DNA of 64,000 bases from the NCBI GenBank assembly GCA_017591395.1, contig WEDG01005183.1, forward strand, positions 33,212 through 97,211, in the 5' to 3' direction. Under the pieces are notes generated by a model, which was not told where the DNA came from, did not search any database, and saw nothing but the letters and a program-made list of their open reading frames with translations. The DNA comes from Schistocephalus solidus (taxonomy: Eukaryota > Platyhelminthes > Cestoda > Diphyllobothriidea > Diphyllobothriidae). The first letter of the stretch is position 1. The number at the start of each line of letters is the position of its first letter. Position numbers and translations under genes: made by a program. Below, piece after piece: positions 1 through 10,890 of the stretch.

Positions 1-353
1 AGTGTGTTTTCTTTATTTTCTTTTTTGCCTCCGCGCATGCCTTGATGCGTAGTGGTGGGCATCTGTCCATTCCCCTCCTACGTCACTCCTGCAGGTTGGT
101 CGCGTTAGCTGAGCGTTCGATTTGGTGTTGTTGAACGTGTAAGACGCCACTCTATCGTCTCTTAACTACTTAAAGCATCCCTTTAGTTTATCGTCTTTCG
201 CTTTGTGCTTTTATCATCGCTTTTGACGTCTTAAATTCTCTCAGATTGTCCATTGTCCCAACGTCATTTTTCATCACCTCTTCTACACTACACTGGTGCG
301 CAGAGTTAACTTATTCGTTGTCTCTTTGCCACCAACCTCTCCTCTCTTGACAG

Positions 354-821
354 CTTCCAAGCCCCTATGGCCCTACTGATGGCAACCCGGTCTCGCCACA
401 TTTCTTCTCGCCTAACATGCCGCCTCCACAGCCGCCTACTTACCCACATCTCTCGTATAACAACTGGCCCCAGATACCCTCTATGGTTCCCCTTCAGTGT
501 CCTCCTCACGGTCGTTATGCCCCACCGCAGCAACCCCCTGCCGGTCCACCACCCCCACCGGGGAGGGCTGCTGCACCCCCGACTGGGACTGGAGCCCCTC
601 CTACGCTGGGCATGTTTCAGCCTCAACCAGGCCTCTTCTCGCCAGTTGCTGTCGCCTACAATCAGGCTGTGCCCTTCTCTCCACCCGCAGTGCAAGCTGT
701 TGCCAACCGTTCTCCAATGTTGCCTGCTCCCGTTACCGGAGGTAGTATTAAACCGACCTCCTCCGAGAACCTCAGGATCACCTCTGTCAACCCATCAACT
801 GTACGCGTTTGTTGTAGATAA
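354..821 (+). CDS. Proline-rich C-terminal exon of an unidentified protein
   Basis: The reading frame is open for 155 codons and ends in TAA at 819-821. It begins exactly after a strong 3' splice site: a C/T-rich tract at 320-350 followed by CAG at 351-353. An in-frame TGA at 348-350 lies just before the acceptor, so the exon must start here in phase 0 and cannot extend left. The protein is low-complexity and rich in Pro, Gln, Ala and Tyr, with a PPPPP run and repeated S-P and P-P-x-Y-like steps. It has no catalytic motif and no membrane segment. The last 25 residues are less biased. Such tails occur in RNA-binding and scaffold proteins, but I cannot name the family. An AATAAA lies about 200 nt after the stop, consistent with a last exon. 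Upstream exons would lie left of the window. Confidence 0.5.
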   Translation, partial: LPSPYGPTDGNPVSPHFFSPNMPPPQPPTYPHLSYNNWPQIPSMVPLQCPPHGRYAPPQQPPAGPPPPPGRAAAPPTGTGAPPTLGMFQPQPGLFSPVAVAYNQAVPFSPPAVQAVANRSPMLPAPVTGGSIKPTSSENLRITSVNPSTVRVCCR

Positions 822-1022
822 ACAGGTTCAAATGCCGATATTCCTACATTGTTTGATGCTTTGCGTGCATCAGTTTGATAAATAGCAACTCTCAGATGTA
901 TGACATACACCTGGGATTGGGCTCCTCCGGTCGTTTCGACCACCGAATGTCGTCACATTCGGTAGTTTCATCACTCGGAGGCGGATAATTACCGATCTCT
1001 TCTAGCTAATGGATGCTATTTT

Positions 1023-1028
1023 AATAAA
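1023..1028 (+). promoter_or_regulatory. Candidate poly(A) signal AATAAA
   Basis: Canonical AATAAA about 200 nt after the stop of the proline-rich exon at 354-821. It is the first one downstream on that strand. A chance match is possible in this AT-rich DNA. Confidence 0.35.
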
Positions 1029-1083
1029 TTAACGATTAGCATTCGCACTTTGACAGATATGCGTACTTTATGAAAAAGTCGCG

Positions 1084-1170
1084 GGTATCGGTGGGATTCC
1101 AAGCTCGTGATGGTAAGTGCGAGGCTTGTATACAGTCCTAGCTCTAACCACCTGAACCACTATTCTAGAC
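1084..1170 (-). repeat. tRNA-like SINE head, minus strand
   Basis: On the minus strand a box A-like stretch containing GTGGTTAGAGC is followed about 45 nt later by AGCTTGGAATCCC, which resembles box B (GGTTCGAATCC). The spacing fits the internal RNA polymerase III promoter of a tRNA. The acceptor stem does not pair well and box B carries substitutions, so this is a decayed tRNA-derived SINE head or tRNA pseudogene, not a working tRNA. Confidence 0.4.
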
Positions 1171-1240
1171 TAGGAGCCGTGAGTTTAATTGCATGCGTTT
1201 AATATAACCCGAAAGTACTTAGACTCGCGGTTCGCTGTGG

Positions 1241-1301
1241 GGCCTCGTAGCTATGGTGGTTAGAGCGTTTGCTGTATTGGGTCCGAACCCCACCGAGGCC
1301 A
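1241..1301 (+). repeat. tRNA-like SINE head, plus strand
   Basis: The sequence starts with GGCCTCG and ends with its exact complement CGAGGCC, giving a perfect 7-bp acceptor stem. Between them lie a box A with GGTTAGAGCG (1248-1267) and a box B, GGGTCCGAACCCC (1279-1291), whose flanks form the T-arm. Total length is 61 nt, about 12 nt short of a tRNA; the anticodon arm is the missing part. A truncated tRNA or a tRNA-derived SINE head fits better than a functional tRNA. It sits 70 nt from the opposite-strand copy at 1084-1170. Confidence 0.55.
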
Positions 1302-2699
1302 TCTCAGCTTCCCCTTTTCAGCAGTGAGCAGTGGGTAGCAGTCAACAGTTCGACTGTCTATTCCAACGATTTCTACCGTCGGTGCAGGGATGGTGGCTTG
1401 CGCGTGAACTATTTTATATTGGTAGTAGACTTTCGCAACATCTACGCTCTCCCTTCCCTCGTCCGCCTGGACTCGGCGTCAAGACGCAGCCAAGAAGGCT
1501 GGATCGGGCGCATATGGCTGGCAAGGTGAGAAACTGCGCCTAGGCGTACCACCACACCCCATGAGCCATTTTTTGGGACTGCGCATCCCCAATAACGCCT
1601 GCCGTGCCCTGCTTTTGCCGCCATGTTGGTCCAGCGCATCTGCGGATCTGATAGCATATAACCAAATGTTGTAAATGCCTACCAGCCATTATAGTCGTTC
1701 CAGTGGTATCACTTTTCTTCTCTAATGCCTACTTGCAATTACCTAGTAGTTATTTTGGGTAAAGTAACGCTGGCTCATTGTATGGTCATACGTAAGGGTA
1801 TCGTTCTCCATGTCCATTTATTCGTTTACTGCTTAATCAAATCTTGTCTTTTTGCTCGTCATGCAAAAAATCAGCTCACTGTGGTTTTTTGTGTTCACTG
1901 CAGCGACAGAAAAACGAGCAGAAAAGTGGAAGTGAGAAATGAGATTGTCTGCTTCAGCGGGCTTGTGCGTCCTGCGGTTCCCGCCCAGTCTGCCATTTGA
2001 TGCGCATTTTTCATGGCCTGTTAATCATGTTTCCGAAATTTTATAACTGCCATCATCACTTGCTCCCCTTTTGTGTTCCACTTTGACTGTCAACTGCTCG
2101 ACAAAGTGGTCTCCAAGTCCTCGCTATGAACGCTTATCTGTTCTCTCTAGTTCTCATTACGCCGTCGAAATTTAACCCCAAAATGCGTATGTGTTCGCAT
2201 GATGACCTAATATACTTTACCCTCACCCATCTCCTTTATCATGCATTTTTTTCTGCCAGCTCTGTGATGGTTTCTCCCCCCCCCCGATCTCAAACTTCAT
2301 TTTCCATGATTTTTTTTACTTTGGGGCTGCACTCCCGCCTCCCCCATGAAACTTGGTCGGGGTTAATAACTCGAAGTGTCCCTTTCCGTCCACCTCAAAC
2401 TATCCTTGCTTTCACATCTTAAACTCCTTGTACATTTAAAACGCTGCGAATGCAGAAAGTCATGCGTAAAACTATCTCCCTGGATTTATTTAATTTTACG
2501 GGGCATTTCCATTTACAAGATTCATGGTTTACCTAATAATGTGCTCGCTTGTGCAAACACCTTGTTGAGGGATTTCTGGGTGTTAGGGTAGTTCTTCGGG
2601 GAAACCGATTTTGTAGGCTGTCTCCTCCCACCGCTGTTTATCGTTCACGATTGCCGGAAGATTGTGATATAAATTTCATCAATGAAATGCACACTTCAG
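1302..2699. other. No recognisable gene
   Basis: Short open frames here show no motif or family likeness. There is a C run at about 2278-2286 and otherwise unremarkable AT-leaning sequence. The decayed gypsy element to the right may start somewhere inside this stretch (its gag and protease), but I could not recognise them. Confidence 0.5.
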
Positions 2700-4745
2700 C
2701 GCATTGGTCGGTGTTCACTGGGGAAGTAGCTTGTAAGCGGTCTGTCCGAAGTACTGGGTCCCATTTCTGTAACAGGACCGCTGTAATGACGGCCGGACAT
2801 ACTCGGGCATGTGAAAGGTTGTATTCTTACCTGCAGAAGTACCCTCGTAGACTGCTTCTGTTACTCATGGAATGGTCCTCGCACTACTGCGCCAGAATAA
2901 GTTGACTGGTGTATATGTTCGTCCGAACATAAGTAAGAAGCAGGATGAATCGATCCATATAGGTGCTGACTTCATCGAGCTCAAGTGCCGCGCTGACGCT
3001 AAAATTCTATCTACGGCTGGTCCTAATGAGTTGTGATACTTGTTTTGCCAAGTTGGATCTGACTGAAACGTACTTTCAGTTTGAAGGCACTGGAATTGTG
3101 CGTATTTCTGAGGACTAACACCCACCATGGTCTGGTCCTGTATTTCATGCTTTCATTTGGTGTCAAGACCGCCGCGATTCTGTTCCGATAAACGATGAAC
3201 GCAATGCTCTCCGGCATTCTGCGTATGACTGGGTACCTGGGCGATATCATCGGTTAAACGCCTGCTGGGTTACCTGGTCAAACGTGCTCTGCAGGAAGCT
3301 GGTTCCCGCCTGAAGGCCGACCCATGTCAGATGTTCCACTGGATTAAATACCCCGGTTCGTCTTTGACGTCACTGGTCTTAACTCAGGTCCCGCAAATTT
3401 TCATGCTATACTATGGACGCCTGTGCTTCGTGATTTATCAGATCTTCGTTCCTTGCCCAGATATGCTACTATAGTGCTTTCCTGTCGTCACTGAATGGTT
3501 CACGAGCCTCGCTCAATCGTCTGGTTCAAACTTCTGCGCCCTTGTGCTGGTCCTCCGACTGTATAAAGCCTTCGTCCATCTAAAGTCGATACGCAGTTAG
3601 GATCTGCTGCTCACACATTACGATCCGGCATTTTAGTCGTCGTTGTCGCGGATGCTCTCAATCACGGAACTGGTGCCGTCATCTCGCATACTTTTGCAGG
3701 GAATCTAAAAATGCGATCGCGCATGCGTCTCGCACGCTAACCTCTGTGGATAATTATGGCCAAAGCGTGAAAGGGGCAGTAGCTTTTTGCTGTCAAGAAG
3801 TTCCACGAGCTGCGGTACAGTTGTCATTTCACGTTTTTTGACCATGCATCCTATTTGTTAATCTTGCGATAGAAGTAGGGCGTTTCGGTCGTATCAGCTA
3901 GTCGACTCCAATGATGGGCAACCATTCATTTTGATTGAGACTTCCACGTTTGCTGTTGCCTCCACCGATTTCGGCCAAACTTACGTTCTTTCTTGTCACA
4001 TCTACAATCATCAGAAACCGAAAGAAGACACTGATTACTGAAGTTTCAGTTGACGTTGATGTGTGCCGTTAGCCTTCCGACGTGTTGCTGAGTACCCGTA
4101 CATTGCTGCCGACCTCCGATGTGCTATTGAACAGGGCTCCGTCCTCCGCCAAGCCATCACCTACAGGCAAGCCTGTGGGCCAACCACTGCTGTCGCTGGT
4201 GACCTTCACCAGCTCTTCCTCTCTCAGACATCACTCTCCGTCGTCTTTGCCTGTCTCATGTTTGAGAACCTTCTGTCGCTTCGATTTTTCCCCCCTGCTG
4301 TGTAATGCCAACTTCATTCCGCTCAACCTCCTACAAATCGAAAGAATTCCATAGTTTTGCGTGCTGATTGGGTATTGACAGCGACATTGACGACCTGCCT
4401 CGATATTGTTCCCGAGATCAGCGAGATGCCGCCACGTCATCCATCGGCAACTACCTGAGAGTCCTTGGGCACGTGTGTGTATCAATCTCGGTTGTACCGT
4501 TGTCGACGCCTACTGAATCCAGAAACCGCATATGCCACTATCGCCTTCTTGTGAAGAATAATCGGCAAATATGCTCTACCATAATTCCTAGCCTAGGCGA
4601 ACATCTCCCAGTTCACTTCTTCAACGTTCGAATTTTGCCGTCAACCCGAAGTCCAGCACGTTAGCTCCACATCGTACCCCTCTCAATCTGAAGGTTGTGT
4701 GGCGCGTTTTCTCGACACATTCAAGAGGGCTTGTGGCCGACCGTG
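2700..4745 (+). pseudogene. Decayed Ty3/gypsy pol (RT, RNase H, integrase)
   Basis: Pieces of a Ty3/gypsy polyprotein appear in the right order but scattered over all three frames. Around 2710 is the VFTGE-like linker before RT. At 3035-3070 is CFAKLDL (RT palm). At 3160-3245 is FGVKTA followed by the active-site box, read as YLGD (3234-3245) instead of YxDD. At 3350-3480 are the FVFDVTG and RDLSDLRS segments of the RT thumb and connection. At 3547-3561 is WSSDC; at 3601-3630 DLLLTHYDPA; at 3648-3670 ADALNHGTGAV, the RNase H catalytic strand, then FAVKKFH near 3800. An integrase zinc-finger remnant (GIDSDIDDL) lies near 4370, and the FLDTFKRAC tail of the integrase core at 4709-4731. There are many stops and frameshifts. 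It is a different, much older element than the gypsy at 44-61 kb. I see no LTRs. Confidence 0.85.
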
Positions 4746-4780
4746 GTTACAATTTCGCGGATAGATTTTTCAAATGTTTT

Positions 4781-5801
4781 GCCATTAAAAAATCTGGAGA
4801 CAGTTATCAAGCTCAGACTAAATGGCGTCTCGTCCACGGACATCACCACCAAGTTATAAATGGTCAGGTCAACTGTTTATATTATTATTGGCCGTTAAAT
4901 GAGGTTCGACTGCATCAATAGGAGGCCTGATAGCGGAAAAACAAAAAAGATTGAACTCCTCGTCTTATAAGAGCTGTTCGGGATATTGTTAGTTGCAATC
5001 CAATCCACAGCATGAGGCAGACGGCTCTGGAGTTCGAAGTGTCAGAGCACACGATCAGGAATGTCGTAAAAAAAGGACCTAAAGGCTAAGTCAAGGGCTA
5101 GGAAAAAGCAGTATCTGGGTACCGAGGCTGTGAAAGAGAAGAGACTAGAAATAAGTAAGACCATCTTAAGCTTCCTCAAAAAAGACCACGCATGGTGCTC
5201 TACTCCGACTAAAAACTGTTCATGGTTAATTCGATGTCCAACAGTCGAGCATAGTGGTACATGAGCCCGATGAAGGTCAACGAGGTACCTGATAATGTTT
5301 CAGGCCACATATCCTGCGTCTGTGTTGTTCGTTGACGTGATTGCCTCTGACGGCAAATTCCTGGCCTCTGTGATCATCAAGGCCGGGATCAAAGTGAACA
5401 CATACGTGTACCTTTATGTTCTTTAGAAGCATGTCAAACCTTAGATAGATTCCAAATGCACTCCAGACGATAATGTGATCTTCCAGCAAAATGGTGCGTC
5501 ACAAAATACGTCACGGAACACAAATAAGTACCTGGAAGACCACATGCCTTATTTCTGGCCCACGGATATGCGGCCACCATCCTCAGCAGACTTTAATCCC
5601 CTCGACTACAGCATTTGTGTGTATGTCGGGGGGAAGGCTTGCAACAAGCCTCAAAACAGCATTGAGGCCCTGGAGGTCTCCATTGCTAGAGAGTGGAACA
5701 AAATATCACCGGGGTACATCAGGAATATGTGCGCCAAGTTCAGACTGAGAATCGAAGACGTCATTGCTAACAATGGCTCTCATATTAAATATGAATTTTG
5801 A
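4781..5801 (+). pseudogene. Decayed Tc1/mariner-superfamily transposase, DD37D-like
   Basis: Starts with an N-terminal helix-turn-helix segment (VIKLRLNGVSSTDI at about 4800) and a second helical segment with SMRQTALEFEVSEHTIRNV (about 5005-5070). The core follows with PASVLFVDVIASDG (about 5310-5350) and an intact last part from 5475 to the TGA at 5799-5801. The block QQNGA ... FNPLDYS corresponds to the second and third catalytic positions. The spacing between them is 37 residues, which suggests the DD37D (maT-like) group; Tc1 is DD34E and classical mariner DD34D. The second catalytic Asp is Asn here, and the WSDE box is lost. At least six stops or frameshifts occur upstream of 5475. It lies directly after the gypsy integrase relic, so it may have inserted into it. 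Terminal inverted repeats were not found. Confidence 0.85.
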
Positions 5802-6408
5802 GTTTTTTATTTAAAATACATTTGTTTCTCCAGTTACTTGTTCTTTATATGGGTCAGGCTGTAGTTCGGATCACTCAAATTACAAAATTTACGGTCGCTT
5901 AGGCTACAGGCCGCATTATTACCGAGTAGCAGGATGGGTTCCGGCTTTTTTTATAATGGGAATGTGACCCCAATTAACTTGGGTCGCCCTCTCGGCAGGA
6001 CTTCTGCGTTAGGGATTAGTTCGGGTACTACAAGGTGTGAAGGCACACACGCACTTACGCCCGTTCGAACGACACTTCTGATGATTTCCAGCATGGATCC
6101 CACAGCATGTTTGCGCATACCCTGCGCGTGAGTTATTCTACAGAGATAGTATACGTGCGCCGCATTTACCACGCTCTCTCATCTTATCCAATTGGGCCGG
6201 GTGTTATAACCAAATCAAGAAGACTGGAGGCGGGAAAAGGTGCAGGCGGCTGGCGTGGACAGAACCGGATTCTAAGCGTGTCAACGCACCCCCTGTTCTA
6301 CATAAAGAGAAGCAGGAACGGTCGGAGTCTACCAAGTGCGCGTGCTACAGAGGCCAGCTAGAGAAGAAGCCAGTCCATCGGTCGGTCACCCCATACAAAC
6401 ACACACTG

Positions 6409-6457
6409 CGAGGTCCGAGTTATGCATTCAATTGGCGACCTTCCAAGCCATGGCTTT
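6409..6457. repeat. Diverged interspersed repeat, copy 1
   Basis: Shares two blocks with 7075-7120 in the same order and spacing: CGAGG-C-CCGAGTTAT and, about 14 nt later, ACCTTCCAAGCCA. The sequence between the blocks is diverged. Family unknown; probably an old SINE or other short repeat. Confidence 0.35.
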
Positions 6458-7074
6458 TTGCGCACCACGATAGCCTCAAGCGCGTCAGATTTTTTAGTGG
6501 GAAAAATGCGCTGAGACGTCGACCTCACTGTTTATTCCCACTGCCAGGCTCCGGCCCAGTGTCTGAGCTGGCCAGTTTTCTAGGGTGGATATAGCTACTG
6601 ATATCGTCTGCGGGTGCCACCTAGATGAGCTGCCCCCGCCCCATCGCAAACGCTAGGATTTCACGCAAGATGGGGTGGGTGCCTGAGATCTCACATGCGG
6701 GAGAATGTCATAGAGGCCAGATTAGGAAGGAGCTGTAGTGAACCAACGCCATGTGCATGTTGAACGCTGAACCTCTCGTGTCTACATGCACGTACGCACC
6801 AGTGGCTGCCTGGTCCTGGAAAATCCTGGCTGTCCACACCGGCCAATCATCTTCAAGGCTGACTCACATCTGACCGCGCTGGATGCCCTGTGATGACCGC
6901 ACGGTCTCTCACGGGCGTCGTAGATGCGGCGGCTGTACGTGCCCTCGCCTGGCAGCCCACTTTCTCCAACCCCTTCTGCGATAGTTCTGCACAGAATAAA
7001 CTATCCTCACACTTGCAGCCTGACTCTCCATCCATCAGGCAGCCACTTTACGAAACTACACACTAGGCTGACCG

Positions 7075-7120
7075 CGAGGCCCGAGTTATTCCGTCAGTTG
7101 TTAACCTTCCAAGCCACAAC
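7075..7120. repeat. Diverged interspersed repeat, copy 2
   Basis: Partner of the segment at 6409-6457, with the same two conserved blocks and diverged sequence between them. Confidence 0.35.
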
Positions 7121-9304
7121 TTCTAGCGTATCGTGTTAGTCTCGGGCTCGCATCACATATGTGGCAGGTTATCCACGTGGACAAGGAGCCCAAGAACGTG
7201 AGTAGCGCCAATCGCGTGCTTGTGGTGCGTGATTTTCGCAAGTTACGAACCAGTACGATGCGTGATGTGCATGTGCGGTGGCAATGCGGGCAGAACAGGC
7301 TGGGGCTGCAGAGTTTGGGTGAGGCTGCCAGTGAAGGTCGGGTTGGTGGATGGAAAGTGGTTAGTGCTGGATAAAGGAGAGTTGTCGCATGTGTAAACTG
7401 TGCTTAATTTGCTGAGACTTGTGAATGCGCATGAGATCGACTAGACTCATGCAATGAGGGAATGTTCGTTGGCAGTACGCTCAGTGAAGGTGGATACGGT
7501 GAGTGTATGTTGGGGGCTCCTGGCACTGGCGTACCGGTTTTCTTGTGATGGATTCGTCAATGGTCAACTAGGTCGTTCGTGTGGTGAATGTGCAATCGCA
7601 ATGGGATCGAGTCCACATTTCTTGTGGTGGTAGTGGTGGGGGAGTGAGATTAGTAGTTAACGGGGCTCAAATGGTTTCTCGCCCGTGGCAGTAGTACGAG
7701 AGGTGGTAGTGCTTATCTTCACCGTTTTCGCGTGTGTCGGCAGGACGATATATGAGGTGATCACCGTGTGGGTTTATGCAGGGTTGCTGATGGATGCGTT
7801 TGCGGATGCAGTAGTTGGAGTGGTCTGGTTTTTGTTGCATCGGGTCCGAATGTATCCCACGAGGCTGACCTGTGCGCACAGTGTTCATTGAGATCGTGGG
7901 CATACTGGTGGTGGTGGGGTCTGAGACTTGCGTGCCACTCTCTTGGCTTTCGCAGTGGCGATTTTTTGGCCTTATAAATTGCCGCTTCTCTCTTCCCACC
8001 TCTCCCCTGGGTTATTCGATCCTGTTTTAGTTTCTCCCAGGTTTCCAGTGTTCTGTATGTGTTTCCGACATTATAATGTTATTAGTCTTCCTTATCGACA
8101 AACACCCTTCGTAAAAGGGTCATTTGAGTAATCACTCGTGGTTCATCCTTACGAGGTGGCAGGTCCAACTTGGTTCCATGCGTCTCGAAGGGCGTCAATT
8201 CTGAGGATTTCGGACCGTTTCAGCGGTTTGGCACCTGGAATCTCAACTTAAGTATTCTGCGGAGGCAAATGAGGTGAAAGCGGCTGAGTTTTCTCGCTTG
8301 TTGCTCTTAGATGGTACATGTCTCCGCTCTATATACCTATGTCGTCATAATGATGGTCTTATTTGAAATATTTGGCAATGCGATAATGGTCATGGTGATT
8401 CCACCAGGAGGCTTGCGTCCGACCGAAGTCCTGGCTGGCTTCGGAGATCCGATGCACAACTTTGTGATTGGCTTTGGTGCTGTGGAATTGTGCTGCCTAG
8501 GTAGGTGAAGTTGTTTACTGTTTAACGTTGCTTGGCTTTGGCAGTCATTGAAGGAGCATTGCATTCACCGTTGGGTGACAGTTGATGCACGAGCATGGTT
8601 GTGTCCGTATTAATGGTTCATGCTCGTTTGCAAGCCCACGTATAATGCCAGACAATTACCATGCACGATGTTCTATCATGGACGATGCCAACCAGTTTTG
8701 GTACTGGAGGCAAAAGACTATGGTCCTGATAATCGCCTATAAGCAGTACACTGACAATTTCTGCCGAAACGTATTAATCAACTTTGGTGGATCCGTCTGT
8801 ATCGTCCTGCCCTTACACCTCGCTTGCATTGTGGCTCCACAAAGCCACGCTCAACACGGCAGCCACACTGGTAGCCGTTCTTGGCCAGCTAAACCGCACG
8901 TGAGTTTCCGGCGTTTGTATGCTATCACGCCCAGTAATTATCGAGCTTATCTCCAAAATGCATCCCCATCCCAACGAATAAAGTCCGATGAAGAGCGCGA
9001 CATGTAATCTCACAAGGCAGCCAGGTCTAATTTGGGGTCTTCCAACTAAAAAAGTCTAGACCAACAGCGGAGTTCGGCAGTCGCTTGGGCTGACGCAGCA
9101 CTTCAATTTGTAGGTAGCACTACTTACTACTTCGCAGGAGAGAGGGTTTGAAAAGGTGTCCCGAAATTGCTGGTAAATACACTGTCGGCAAGCTGACCGT
9201 AGCTCGTGTGATCGAACTACTACACTAAACAACGACCTCCGTCTCCATCCCTGTACCACCCCTCAGGATCCCAAAGTGGGATACTGTCATTGTGACGATT
9301 TAGA

Positions 9305-10140
9305 ATTTTCGTTCTCTGTTGGCCAGTGCGATACTAAACCATCCGGAGAGGGAATAGTCCTTTTCGCCTGCGAACTCACCTGCTATAGAGTTAGCTCCAA
9401 TTCTCTGGACAGGGCCAACTGGAGGAAGTGGGTGCTGGATACACCTTCTTCTGGAACGGACTTCTAAGGGCAGAGCGACGAGAAGTTGGAATTGTCTTTG
9501 TCCTCAGGAACGAGGTCGTGAGAATGTTCTCCTGTCTGTCACAGTGCGTCAAGGATCGTCTCCTAACCATGAGACTGTCACTCTACAGGGAACAAATTCA
9601 CCACCATCGTCAGCGTCCATGCTCTCTCAGTTACCAGTTCCGATGGCGTGAAGAACAAGTTCAAAGAATACCTACACACCTGACAAATGTGCCCAAGACG
9701 GAAAAACTGGTTGGCTTTGATGTGCCCAATGCCCGTGTTGGGATAGTCTCCACTGCCTTGGAGGGAGGGCTCCGACGCCATGGGATAGACAGAGGCGACA
9801 GCAGTGACCGTCTTATCCCGCAGGCTTGCGCATAACACAATATTTTCCTGACCGTCTTCCGATGTGAGAGAAAGCGACGTGGATTTAACCTCGCTTGCTG
9901 GACTACGGCTTAGTTCTGAGGCCTGACCAACATAGCGTGCTTGTGGCTACGGCCATATGTGGCGCTGTCCGATCCAGCCTCTGGTCTTATTGGCTGTGTC
10001 TTTCCTCCGGACACAGGAGAGTTGAGGGAAGGGTATGTCTGATGCTGCATAAGTCTAACTATAAACGAATTCAGAGGCAAGTTGACGGTGTTGCGCCTAC
10101 CCCGTGGAGCACAAGGTGGACGGCTTCGCTCTCGGTGGCC
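9305..10140 (+). pseudogene. RTE-type LINE endonuclease fragment
   Basis: Resembles the AP-endonuclease-like domain of RTE-type non-LTR elements, a sequence often mis-annotated in flatworm genomes as craniofacial development protein 2. Seen in order: LFACELTCYRV (about 9360); EVGAGYTFFWNGLLRAERR (about 9425-9480, corresponding to the VGAGYTFFW-G---AERR block); the R-N-E-V and D-R-L---RL-L blocks to about 9590; then, after frameshifts, TTIVSVHALS-TSSD (about 9600); and LLDYGLVLRPDQ--VLVATAI with WSYWL to about 10,000. The GDFNARVG box is broken at about 9715-9740. Stops and frameshifts are frequent and no reverse transcriptase follows, so this is an old truncated copy. Confidence 0.8.
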
Positions 10141-10648
10141 AAACTCTCACTTTAAAACACGTACGTTCCTGCGCGCGACCGTATTCCAACCGATTTAAAC
10201 TTTCATGTATTGAAATTTTGCTACTTGCTAATTTGGTTAATGCAGCTCACAAAGGGGGGGGGGAGATGGTAGTAGATTCAAACATTAAAGGACGCGGTTG
10301 CCATGATCGGAATCATATGATGAACACATGTGGCTATCCGAGATTGAAAACATGTTCGATGGTGCTCACGAATGATTGACGTGTACCAATCAGCGATATA
10401 AGTTTGCGAATTACGCCAACTATCTGAAACGATGACGTCGAAATCCAAATTATCACAAGAAATAGCTAAAAGCCTAGATTAAGGAAGAATGTTGAGTTGC
10501 AACCCACCTCAATTCCTCTCTGGTGAGGTTGTAATGTTGGCGGTTTAAGGAACCAAAATGTAAAGGCTGTTGAGAAAACACCGCACTTATTTTTCTAATA
10601 CGCAATTTAGCGTACGACGTTGACAAAAACTCGTTGTGGGGATCGCTT

Positions 10649-10890
10649 TTATATACCTATCATTTCGACCGGCTGTTTTGTTTTCTCTACTAACAGCTTT
10701 TTTGCATTTGCAACGTAATCTGAAAAAAAAACAGTAGACGGAAAACCACGAGCAGTAAGCCGTTTGGCGGTCTCTGCAACACCATCTTCCGATTCGGCAT
10801 ATGGAAACGAACAATTGATGCACTGGTGGGTCATGTTTGCGGCACCACTACGCGCATAAACAGCCTTAACGGGAATTATTGGGCAGGCCC
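10649..10890 (-). pseudogene. Coding-like fragment of unknown family
   Basis: An open stretch of about 80 codons on the minus strand, continued in another frame to 10,587, reads like real protein. It contains AVYARSGAANMTHQC, then an amphipathic stretch with DGVAETAKRLTARGFPS, then FFSDYVANAKKLL. It lacks the repetitiveness of a random frame and ends at a stop after MIGI, with the following frame (YKAIPTTSF) plausibly continuing it after a 1-nt shift. I do not recognise the family. It could be a retroelement remnant, for instance the linker of a Penelope-like element, or a decayed exon. Confidence 0.3.

Larger units (their letters stand above)
5802..9304. other. No recognisable gene
   Basis: Open frames here are short and composition-driven. 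The longest, 8582-9007 on the plus strand, has no family likeness and no clear splice signals. The only internal structure noticed is the pair of related segments at 6409-6457 and 7075-7120. Confidence 0.5.

Noticed and set aside
1241..1301. Functional tRNA gene
   Set aside because: Acceptor and T-arm pair, but the molecule is about 12 nt too short and has no anticodon arm.
4063..4354. Two overlapping plus-strand frames that could be small genes
   Set aside because: They lie inside the decayed gypsy integrase region and match its linker in shifting frames.
8582..9007. Open frame of 141 codons on the plus strand
   Set aside because: No family likeness, Cys/His-scattered composition as in a random frame, no splice signals, and it lies in otherwise decayed DNA.
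10250..10262. G run as a quadruplex signal
   Set aside because: A single uninterrupted G tract without three partner tracts nearby; probably a simple homopolymer of uncertain length.
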